Assembly (NCBI GenBank): GCA_916610825.1
Contig: OU744446.1
Coordinates: 33,027,436 to 33,091,435, forward strand
DNA length: 64,000 nt
Source of the DNA: Haliclystus octoradiatus
Taxonomy: Eukaryota; Cnidaria; Staurozoa; Stauromedusae; Haliclystidae
Direction of reading: 5' to 3'
Positions 23,656-35,800 of the stretch are shown piece by piece. How positions within the stretch are numbered: position 1 is the first letter of the stretch; every line of letters starts with the position of its first letter. Made by a program: the position numbers and the translations under genes. The notes beneath the pieces are model-generated. The model did not search any database, was not told where the DNA came from, and worked only from the letters and a program-made list of their open reading frames with translations.

Positions 23656-23840
23656 CAGTGTAACCCGCTTAAGTGCAAGTCAAAATTGTCAACGGTTTTC
23701 ATTGCATTTATCCGAATTTGCAGTTATCCGGAATTATTTACCAAGGACTTGACCAGAAAATTGTTTAACGGGTTTCAAAGCCAGGTTGCAGATAAGCGGG
23801 AACTTCACTTATCCGAATTGCACATAAGCGGGTTAAACTG
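23656..23840. mobile_element. pogo/Tigger-like MITE (TA target site)
   Basis: This 185-bp element starts CAGTGTAACCCGCTTAAG and ends CATAAGCGGGTTAAACTG, an inverted repeat flanked by TA on each side. CAGT..AACCC ends with a TA duplication are typical of Tc1/mariner-superfamily pogo/Tigger derivatives. There is a second internal inverted pair (TTATCCGAATT). No coding capacity. Confidence 0.75.
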
Positions 23841-24369
23841 TATAATGAAATAAACAATCTAGATCGGGGCAAAAACGCTTTGAAAATTAGACAGATTTTA
23901 GATTCTTACTTTATTAATGAAACAAAATGCAGTTCATAACTTGTTTTCGAATTTACAAAAATTAACATTTAATGAAGTTTAATTTAAGGATATATACTTC
24001 AACAAATTTCAAATTGAATTGAAAGTAAAACGAGTGATTTGTGGTCAATAATAATTATAGTATTTGTAGCGTTCAAAAATAGCTTTCAACTTGAAAAAAA
24101 CACACACAAAGACATAACTGAAAAACATTTCAATAGTTAATACAGTGTAATGTAAATTGTAAATAAAATGTAAATTGTATTTAATTCTAAATAATTCAGA
24201 CGAAGATAGATTTCATGTCGCGAAATAATTCTAACGAAGACAGATTTCATGTCGCGATCAAATGCATGGTAAAGTAAATTCGTAATTTATGGATAGTTCG
24301 TAATTTCTATAACTTCTATTAGTGCTATCTTTGGATTTTTAGCTTAGTGTCCTCAATATCGGTGATTAT

Positions 24370-25800
24370 TCTTTTCTATGTGAAATACTGAGTGCAATCA
24401 ATGCTGCAAAACACAATGTTTTAGCTGATGTCAATTGTTAGATATGCCAATGATGCATTATAGTGACATGACACATGTGCAGCACAGCGAGGTCTGTACT
24501 GGCAACCTGCTATAGTATTATATTGCCTCATTGCTATACTTAGCGCAATTAATGCTATAAATGGCAACATACAGTAGTATCCCATTGCTTCATTGCCATA
24601 CTCAGCAAAATTAATGCAAGAAAACATACAATGATTTTGCTGCTGTCGTTCTTGCTATATGACACAATGCAACTCAATGGGGTCATACTGGCAACCTGCT
24701 ATAGTATCACATTGCTTCATTGCAATCCCCAGTGTAATTGATTCCAGAAAACATCATACAATGTTTTAGTTGCTGTCATACTTACTGATAATGTACTATT
24801 ATAAATATGACACATAGGCAGCATGATGAGGTTTATACTTGCAACCTGCAATAGTATCATACTGTTTCATTGCAATTACTAACCACAATTATTGTCAGAA
24901 AGCATACCATGTTTTAGCTGATGTCATACATACCAATGATGTATAATTATAATATGACATAATGCAGCACAATCGGGTTTATACTGGCAATCTTCTATAA
25001 TATCACATAGCTTTATTGTAATCCTCAGAACAATTAATTCGAAGAAACATGCAATGTTTTTACTTCTGTCGTAAATACCAACTATAATATTAATGTATAA
25101 ATAATGATGAATAATTATGACACACAAGCACCAGCACAATAGCTTATATGCTATACAGGCAACCTGTCACATTACATTGCTTCATTGTTTACTCAACCTT
25201 TTAATGCTAATTTAAAGCTTTTAAGGTTAAGCTGTTGTCATATTATTGCAATCTGCTATATTATAAAATATGCTTCATTGTTTACCATGGATACTGCTCA
25301 TATGAAAAGCCTCTTGTTTATGATGATGTTGATTCTATCAATATGACCTATAGGATACTGGCAACCTGCTATATAATGTATACATTTTACATAGGTTCAT
25401 ATATACTATCTAAAAATCGATAGTGAAAACAAAACCTGTAGTCCTATCCATTCTTTTTGTTTGGCATGGCTGTGAAAATACCACAATGCCAATATTAAAT
25501 ACTCGCTGTTCAGATCTTTTGCATCCTGCATCAGAATCAGTATTGTGTTGCCTTATTGCCAAAACAGTACCTCTATGGAAAGCTTACAACCACACAACTA
25601 TTAAAATAGAATGATATTGTTACAATGATATTGCAACCTGCCAAATGTTGTCACAATTGTTGAACATGCATGTGGAATGTGCATGGTACTTTTTAACAAA
25701 AAGGTAAACTACCTTAATTTATACTCCTTAGTGCTCAATACACAAAGGCATAAACAGGCTTACTGGCAATCTGCGCCTGGGTGATTGCTTTGTGAAATTG
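24370..25800. repeat. Degenerate tandem repeat, about 150-190 bp period
   Basis: The phrase ACTGGCAACCTGCTATAGTA followed by CATTGCTTCATTG recurs, increasingly worn, near 24500, 24687, 24840, 24987, 25157, 25355 and beyond, each with a CAATGTTTTAGCTG-type block between. The period varies because of indels. ORFs here are chance. Confidence 0.65.
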
Positions 25801-28676
25801 GACATACCTTGCGTTATTTCAACACCATTCGAAGCTCACACTGCAAACTAGTCAAGGGTATGCTACCAGAATAATCCTTTTACGGCCTCCTATATTCTTA
25901 ACGTGTTACCGCATCATATTATGATAATGATGAGCATGATATCATTTGGATCCATTGGTATGGCTGTAATGTTTGCTGCTCAATACAAATACAGGATCAT
26001 AATCATCCCAGCACATATTATGTACATAGTACATGTACTGGCTTTACCCGTACTATAGATTTTCTTAATTTGGAAACGTTCCATTGCATAAAGATCACTG
26101 TGGTTTTTCAAAAACCAAATGCAACTGCTGATGCTCTGCTGGTGCAGTTTTTCGCTTAAAGTGGTTTCTTGAATTTTGCTGGTATTTAGCAATTTGTTTT
26201 GCAAAATTTGAGGGGGAAGTGACACAATATTGTTAAGATACGATTAAAGTCAAACTTGACTCAATCATAGTCACTAGAATATGTGGTTAGGAAAGCGGTA
26301 TTTGTCTTAAAAGACTGCCACTCATTATCAGATGGTGCCGCACAGCTGCTGCCGACTATGTTGACTTGCAATATGCCACGCCTTCCATGGTGGACGGTAG
26401 AGACGAATGGTCACCCTATACAGTCTCTGGCCTCACATCTCCAAAACGAGGTCACTATTAAGATTGAAGTCTTTCTATATCTGGACTTCTGGAGTCAAAT
26501 CCGAAATAATATTTGAAAGATCTTGTCGAACTGTCATGGCGATAAAACAGTTTTTCTAACAACTGTCACCAACTTTGACTTTATTTACAATCAAATTTTT
26601 ATTACATATTTTGCAATTTTAGTAGTGCTACTTTATTGAACCTTGCATCAACATTGTGGATATTAAGTTTTATATGATGTACAAGTAATTATTTATTTGG
26701 AACAATTTTTCACATCCTGGAAGCCAAACTTCATCCTCCTCCCTGTCAAGGCCGTTTTCATACCAGCTCAAACATCAAAGCTATGCCTTATATATGGTGT
26801 TATACGTTTGATAAGTATTCAAGCAATTGTAACAAAATAAACAGTGCTTACATTTCACTTTTGTTTTGAAATAAATTGATTCGTGAATCGTGATCCCCAC
26901 AAAAAAGATGGCGTGTTTAAGTTTTGACAAAAATCAAACAAGTATCAAATTATGAATCAGATATTTTCGAGTAAATGTTAGTTCAATTTTTCTCACTATC
27001 GATTGTTATTGGAGAGAAGTAACACCGTGTTGTCATAGGCATTGCCTGTTATTTGGTCACCTATGACATCCAAATTAAATTTCTTCCGCTTTCTTTTCAA
27101 AAAGTTATCGTAAAATAATGGCGCCAAAAGGCGCGCTTTCTAGAAGTGAATGCTCACTCATTATTATAGTTCCTTGCAATCATGGATATGATCCTATAAA
27201 TTACCTGGGTAGTATAGTAATAAAGCCAAAAACATTATTTGTAGAAATTAGAGATAATATCTTGCTATAATAGACTTGAAAATAGTCCAATCTGTAGGCA
27301 TTAATTGTTACGTCGCTTTCTAAATTCTGTCTTCATAATCAGTCTTACAAATAAGTTAAATAATAAATACGTAGCATCAGTACAGCAAAATATCCCATTT
27401 TACAAAACTTAAATCCATCGACAACAAAAACAAGTAATCTATTTAATAATTATTCCAAATCAATTGGCGGTATGCTGACAAAATAAAATGAAGGATATTT
27501 GTTAAAATTGTGGACCGCCATGTCAGTCAAATAGTTTGATTGAGTTGTGAGTGAATTCGGATTTGATGAGATTCAAAGGAAATACAATCCAAAGGGTAGT
27601 CTCGTTTTGGAGATGTGACATAGACCGCTGATGGGGTCACGTGACGCATGGCACTCATGGGTAGCCAAAATGGTAGACACATGCGCCCAAAACTGCCAAA
27701 AGTTACAGTTGTATGTTGTAAACTGACCGCAATAGTCAAAATTCCAATACAATTTGGTATTTGAAGTAGACACAAAGTGCTTGAATTGATTTAAATCGCT
27801 GCATATATCTATTTGTCTTGCTTTTGAACATTTTTAATATGGTTTTAATGATATGGAAACATTGATTATAATAAAAATTTGCATATTTTGATATTAATTG
27901 GTATCCGCTACGCTTGTTTGCGATGGTACTGCTGGTTATGAGGCTTAATTTGTGGCTATCTTCATCAATCTTAGACTTTATAACTATTATCACTATGGGT
28001 TGTAAAATATTGGATATTTGGTGAATTAAATTTGAATATTTTTCGTAGCATTATTGGAATTTGTTTGTTATTGTTTCAATATCAACTTTTCTACGCTCAT
28101 TCTGCGTCCTGTGCTTTGCTGTAACCAGCAGTAAACATGAACCTTGTCCGGTAAATACAGCTTGGATGATTAATACATGTTAAATCTGAGCAAACTCTGA
28201 AATTTTGATGTCTTATTGTTACAAAAGCGGCGATATATCTACTTACAAAATTGGAATATTTCAGTGAAAATTTGATAAAATAATTGAGCAGATTTCATTC
28301 GAAATTGAGTGATACACAACAAAACTGTTAATTTCAATCATATTTAATTGCTTTAAAAGTAGCTCGAAATAATCCGGCTCATCTATTCTTTCATTTTCTA
28401 ACAACAATATTATTGGGTCAAAACACTGCTTTCCCCGCCACTTTGGGAGCATGTGTCAGCCATTATGGATCCCCATAGGTGCTACGTTTTAAGCCCGTTT
28501 TCGAACGCCATCAGCAGTCTATATCTATTATGTCTATGTTCTCTACCGTTAGTAGGCACGAGTGCTGTCATGAATTCTTTTAGTGAGGCTGAAAATCATG
28601 ATTTTACTTCTTTTTCTTTCTTTTTTATGATTTAACGGATTAGAAGTTTACAGTTTTTGCTTAAATAGTTGATACA
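25800..28676. other. Upstream region of the Roco gene, no gene seen
   Basis: No coding exon is recognised. The segment at 28450-28530 is a dispersed repeat (see 14090-14180). The Roco promoter must lie here or just before 28677, but I see no clear TATA box or splice acceptor. Confidence 0.4.
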
Positions 28677-29811
28677 ATGTCACTTGATCGTATATGGAAG
28701 TTGCTTATCAGTAAAGGAAAACAAGATTTTGATAATGAAAATGGACATCTCACGTTATTCCATGGCGAAGGAGATTTGTACGATATTTATCCTGTTAAAA
28801 TTGTTTTGTCTAGCTTCAAAGTTGGCAATGGCATCCCAAACAATTTTAGTGATATTGAAAGAAATGTGAAAGAGATACAATTCAAAGGAGACAAAGGCTC
28901 GGAATATGACGTAGACGTGTTTGAGTTCCCAAATTATGCTTCTCGGTTTTGTAATTTGATTAAATTGGATATATCTGATCAGAAACTTGAAGTTGAGAAT
29001 ATTAGAAGCGTAATTTTTAATTTGAAATCACTGGAACATTTAGGTTTGCTCGAATGTGGACTTGAAACAATTCCAAATGAAATTATAAATCTAACAAACT
29101 TAAAAAGTCTCGATCTATCTTCGAACTTAATAACAGAATTGCCAGATGCTATATTCTCTCTTTTGTCATTAAATACACTTGAACTTGGTGGAAATAAAAT
29201 TTTAAATTTATCAACCAACATAAATAATTTAACTCAGTTAAGAGGTTTATCTCTGACAAATAACAAATTAACGTCGTTTCCAGAAATAAGAAATGATGAT
29301 ATGAGATTGGAGGAACTTTCTTTAGAAGAAAACAATATCAAAACATTACCTAATTCAATATCAAAATTAAAATCACTTTTAGCTTTAGATATTTCATTCA
29401 ATACGCTCTTATCTCTTCCTGATAACATCGGAGATCTTACTAAACTGAAAGTACTATATTGTCATTATAATTCATTGACATTTTTGCCTGATAGCATTAC
29501 ACAGTTGAAATCATTAATTAATCTAAATATTCAAGGCAATAAACTTTCATCACTTCCTGATAACATTGGCCAGCTAAATCAACTGAAGGATTTCCGTTTA
29601 TCTAATAACTCAATAACATACTTACCTGAAAGTATTACTAAACTGTCTTTAGATGAATTTAATGTAAGAAAAAATCCTTTGCAAAAACCACCGTATGAAA
29701 TATGTGTAAAAGGATTGGATGCAGTTAAGGGTTACTTTGAAGCATTAAATAAATTTACAGGATTTCACAGCAACAGGTCAAAGATTATACTATTTGGAGA
29801 ATCTATGGCAG
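28677..29811 (+). CDS. Roco gene exon 1: N-terminus and leucine-rich repeats
   Basis: This begins with ATG at 28677 and contains the LRRs (for example LKSLDLSSNLITELPDAIFS), then the linker CVKGLDAVKGYFEAL common in LRR-Roc proteins. It breaks inside the P-loop at GESMAG (donor GCAG|GTGAAT, phase 1). The 12.6-kb intron that follows splits the GTP-binding loop. Confidence 0.93.
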
Positions 29812-32800
29812 GTGAATTTGATCATTTAATCATTTATTAGTGGTATTTGATTGATAGGTTAACTACTGTGAACTATTGTTAACGTTAAGGGTATTTGCCA
29901 ATCTGTAAATTTTCTTGGGGGTCATACCAAAAACGTAAAGCTGCGTGTATGAGGGAGGGGGTGTCAACGATCAAAGTATTTACGCATCTTAACTGTCTCT
30001 GTAACACTTTTTTGAAAGATCATAATATTAAAAATACTTTTCGATTTCTGTATTTTCAGAATAAAATCATGTTAAGCCCCGGCCAAATGATTTTTCATTT
30101 CGCCAGCATTCATGAATTCAACAAAATCCGATAAATGTTGGCTAAATAAAAAGTAATTTGGCCACCTTCACCTTTTAGGATTTTGTTGGCTGATGTTGAA
30201 TTTCACTTTTTTTTATTTTGGATACATTCAGAAATTTCGCCAACATTTGTAGGATTTTGTTGAGTTCTATTGTTCTTGACGAAATCCTACGATGTTGGCA
30301 AAGTGGCCAAATGACTTTTTAGTTCGCCAACATTCATAGGATTTTGTTGAATATATGAACTTTCTTCTGATTGGTCAACAATGACGTAGCGTGACTCGGG
30401 ATTGGCGGACTCGATTGACTAGTCACCAACCCTCAAAATATCAACCACTGTTGACGAAAATGAAATCAACCAAATCATTTGACCACCCCAAGATGTTTGC
30501 GAAAAACGCCAACAATCGTATGATTAAATCCTATGAATGTTGGTGAATTAAAAAGTCATTTTGCCTTGGCTTTAGGCTATATCAAAATTTAGAGACCTTT
30601 CAGTTGACCATCGAATTGCTAAACTATGAAAAAATTAGTTGAGTTCATGGATATTTATCGTAATATTTATCAAAATAATCAATTTACTGATTTAATCTTC
30701 CAATTGTGATTCAACAACCAACGAAAAAATAATTGTTAAAAATAATTGGCAATTTCACAATCGGAACATCTCTAGCTGCTATTGCATTGTTTTATTGGTT
30801 CAACACCTCAGCTGCGCCTGATTTTGATATTAAAACTTAATCTGATCCAACCTGAATTTCCAGATTAAAAGTTTGTCTGATACGATAAAATAATTGTAAA
30901 ATCAGAAACTGTAAAATTAAAAATGCCTATTCAACAATTTTAGATGGTAGGCTACAATTTAACTTTTATAACAGAATGTGGTAACCGAAACCATACTTTA
31001 AATTTAATTGTATTATAACAAAAATGATTCGATCAATCAGATTGGTCTAGAGTTTAAGGTCAAATCACCATGGTAATTTAACTTAGTTCGAAAACACATT
31101 TAATCTTACAACTCAAACTTTATTTTAGGGATACACCGGGACGCTATTCGGGCTACCCCTGCGAAAACACAGTTCAGGTGTTCATGAACAGTTCATGAAC
31201 GTTAAATGGCTACAAATTTCCTGAACTGTTCATGAACCCTCACAGGCAGTTCATGAACAGTTCATGAAAATTTGGGGCCATTCAATGTTCATGAAATGTT
31301 CATGAACTGTTCATGAACTCCTGAACTGTTTTCGCAGGAGTGTTGCCGAAATACCGAAAATGTCGGTATGAGTGGCTGGAATTCGGCCAAATTTCGTTTT
31401 TGTTTCAGCAACTTTTTCTTTTGTTTGAAACAATTAAATTAAAAAACCATTGTTTATTTGGATCATTTAATGCAATTTTATTGGAAACCACCATTTTGAA
31501 TTTTTGATCCAAAGCAAACATAAGTTTCAAGCAACAAACATGTCCGAAAATAATTTGAGCACATTGTCTGATGCGGTCTGATGATTATCTGAAAGCAATG
31601 CTTGGTTGAAAATGAGACAAACAATAAAATGCTGCGATCGGCGGAAAACTTCGTAGAATCGTGGGATTCCATTTCAAGACTTATTAAAGTGGGAATAAAC
31701 CCCCAGACTATCTTTACATATGTGGTAGAACCCGACGTGAAAAAAACAATGGCGTAATTTTTTTTTCGATCTGGAAATTATTTCTTGGTGAAAAGCGCCT
31801 TCAAAGTGGTGTTTTGACCCAAATGTCGCTGAGAAAAAAAAGGGATTGGATCTAGCTTTATGACGACAAAGTCACAAGTCGTGCGGTTTGTCTAACAGAC
31901 TCAAGAGTGGGCTGATCACGCGACGTAATCTTTGAGGTGACCTAGCTCCGAGAAGTCACGCAAACAAGATTTCTGACAAGGCTGAGCCATGAACAAACAT
32001 ATAAACTCGCGAATTACGTAAAAAAGATGCAATTTGTGATTTCAGGAGCAGAATAAAATCTATTGAAACGCTCGGTCGAAATAATTTCTCGTAGCGTCAT
32101 TAAGCGCGATGAATCTGATATAGATTGCGGATTAACACAAATGTCAGGCGGTGCGACTGTTCCTTTGTGACTAGTCTAGTGACACATATTAGTTACGTAT
32201 TCTGTGTGACCGCAGTACTTCTCAAATCTTAATTAGTAGACACGTACCCTTCAAAATAGCTTGATCTTACTCTATATAAGTTTTAACTATTTTTAACTCT
32301 ATGATCTGCAAGTTGTTCTTGAGTAAAGATTTCTACAGGATATCCTTTCCATGATCTAAATTTGAATGTAAACTGACTTGATTTGCAAGGGCATGCACAG
32401 ACGACTTTTCCTCGAGATAGTTGGTACTGCAAAGTATTAATTGTACATTTTCGGATTTAATTAAGTATTACTAAAACATTAAATAGACATTCTTCAATTA
32501 TCATTTCAACGTTTGAGTTTGAAATTGATGTTTGTCTAGTAAAACTTAAACCATGTAATCGTATAGTTTATACGACTGTATAGAAGATATATTATACTCA
32601 ATAGTCTAACAAAGTGTTCATCATTAACTCACCAAGCATTCAATATTTAAAAAACCATTGAAAATTCTTCAGTACATTACACTATAAAATTCTATAAAAT
32701 ATCGGAAAATAGTACAAACATGATAGAGGACTCGGACGTTCTTATTCAAGTTTACAGCCGTATACTAGAGCCACTAGAACTACAGTAATGCAGATTCTAT

Positions 32801-35800
32801 CATTTGTCGGTTTTGCGGTATATCTTCATTGCATAAATTATTATCCTCTCTATCAAAGTTATATGAATAACAAAGTTAGGGTTTTGTGTGAAATCTCGTT
32901 CCTTATTTTACATATGCCACAAAATTATTTTACCAGTCTAGTATTCATTCCTTCGGCTAGAAAGTAGAACATATTAGCATCATGTCGTCACAATCTGTAG
33001 TTTATAGGATGCAGTAATAAAGTGCAGAAGTTACTTTGCACAAAATACCTTTCTACAGAGACGAGAAATCAGATGGACAGATTTCGCTTCTGTGAAAAGA
33101 GGACTATAAAACCGACGGTTCTGGTGTTCTTAATAGCGTTTCCCACCATACATTATGATTTTTACCCTCAAAAAAACACTCCATTTACAGTGCAGACATA
33201 TGCTTACAACAATAAATTCTACTTAGCTAGCTTTTGTGGTCACCAGAGAATCTTTTGATATGTGTTAAATATGTGTGAGAATGATATGTCAAAATATAAT
33301 CTGTATAACGCGCGCTACGAATGAAATATTTTCTGATTTTTATTTTCTTCAAATTCGTGAACTTTAAAGTCATTAAATCATCTGGAATTTTGCTACTCTT
33401 GAGTTTATATGTTCTTCCTTACCTCAGTTTTGTGGGAGAGAAAAATAGATTGTCGTTACAGAGCTACGCCATCTCAAACGTAACATCGCGTGATTAATCC
33501 GATCTAAAGTCTATTAGAAAAACCACACGACTTGTGACTTTGTCGTCATAAAGCTAGATCCAATCCCTTTTTTTTCCTCAGCGACATTTGGGCCAAAACA
33601 CCACTTTGAAGGCATTTTTCACCAAGAAATAATTTCCAGATCGAAAAAAAAATTACGCCATTGTTTTTTTCACGTCGGGTTCTACTATATATGTAAAGAT
33701 AGTCTGGGGGTTTATTCCCACTTTAAAGACTTGTTAGATTCATTGGAAACAAGATGGAATCAATTATTATTTTGATTTCTGTTATCAAATTTGATTGTTT
33801 TGTTACATTTTATGTGTTTATAAAAACTGGTTGAAATAACCAAAACGGCTGAAACTGAAGGTCAAACTTCGGCCAAACCAAAATGCCGGCAAAATGGCCA
33901 GGAATGCCAGAATTTTTTGACGAAATGGAATTTCGGTGCATCCCTACATTATGTCACAAATGAGAATTTCATCAGGAAATTGGGACAGAAAATTTCATCA
34001 GAAAAGCGTGTGCCAATTGCTTATCAGTAATTTGTGTCTCGCAACAGTTTCTTTCGCAATTAGAATGGTTATAGCATTGCTTGTTCAAATCACACGCTAA
34101 AATTGTTGCTAGTAACCGTTATAACTGCAAAAACTTTTCAATATCAACATATTCTCATAATACAATTTAGTTCAGTAATTAAGCCAATACTAGAGGTGGC
34201 GCGGGCAACATTTTCCTGCCCGCTGTCCGCACAGCACTGCAGAAATTTTCAAAAAAAGTTTTACGCACCGCGCTGTACTGCAAAAATTGTAAAAATTAGT
34301 ATAAACCCCTTAATTGCAAAGAAAAGTGCAATATGTAGCTACTAATGTGACCTGCAGTCTCTTATTCATTATTATGGGGATCACATACATTACATATTAC
34401 TTCTTCATATTAATGTATAAGCTTTTAAATGTTGTTCCTGTTGCTAGACTCGTTAAACTTAGATTATTTAGATTAAATACTATTTATGTTATAGAGGACC
34501 CTCCTGAAACCATCTAAGATGAGAGAGCTTTCCTCTTTAATTATCAAATATATATTAAGAGCAAAACATCAATATAGTGCTCAATACCGGTAAGCAGAGC
34601 TGTATAGATATAAAATAAGAAAGAGACGTTTTCTCCGTTACTCGAAGTTTCACGCTGTAGCGCTCCTCAGACGGTTTTATTCATATAAAAAACATTTCTA
34701 AATTCACCAAAGATATATACATGATAAAAGTTTACACGCCTACACAGCAAAATCCTTAAAATCACTTACAAGAATCTTTTAATAAGTATCAAGAATATAT
34801 TTCCTTGAAACAACAATATTTGGCTGTTCCGTGAGGTAAGAATATTTGGATTGTGTAAGAATATAAATTGTTGTTTCAAGACGAAATTTTCTTTTTTTTT
34901 CACACGCTATTCAATTGAATTTAGCTGTTAATTGCCGCTATTTTCTTGTTTCAAGAATAATTGTCTACATAGAATCAGAGATGCTCGCACCTTCCAACAA
35001 TAATATTCTCCTTTCAATTGGCTTTTTTCTTAATTGGAGTATATTTCTGTTCAACCTAATACGGTATAGCCCTTTCCTGGCAGAAATAGAATCATAATCC
35101 AAACAACAAACGATATATAACTTGATTAAAATCATGATTTTAATTAAAATATTATAGTTCATTTATCAAATATCAAACATTTTATTCAACAATCAACATG
35201 AATAATTCCAAAAGTGTTTACATATTTTGTTACTAGACTCAATTAACAAGAACTAATGTAACTTCAATACATATCACTTAATACATCATTTTAGTAGTTA
35301 AATGTAATAAAAACGTTTTATGCCTATTTAACAAAGCTCAAGATTATTTAGACTATATACGATGATTATAATAGTAATTTGTTATTTATGAGATTACCAT
35401 CTAACTTCAATATAGTTCATTATTGACAGTACAAAGTTCTTGAGTATGGTTTTACCAATAAAAACACACATTGGCATTGCCAAGAACGATAGATGGATGG
35501 TATAGTATATTCCCAAAATGAAAAGTTAAACCAAGTAACAGATATGTGTTCCTGGTGAAAAAGCAAACAAAAAAGAGTTGAGTAAGTGAAACATATATCC
35601 TCAGTTAAAACTGGAGAAAGGACACAATAATAGAGTAGCAATGCCAATAATATAAAGATGATAACAGCTCATTAATATATGATTAAATTTACTTAAAATT
35701 AAATTTATGGTAATTATTCAGTGATACACAGCTATATTACGTTACTTCAACTCCAAGAATCCACTTTCTAGTTAACTGACGTGCAAATTGTAAATAGTAG

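Noticed and set aside
26283-26516. 77-residue ORF in a GC-richer patch upstream of the Roco gene
   Set aside because: No domain, no clear splice sites and no start context. Possibly a fragment of something, but nothing supports a gene.
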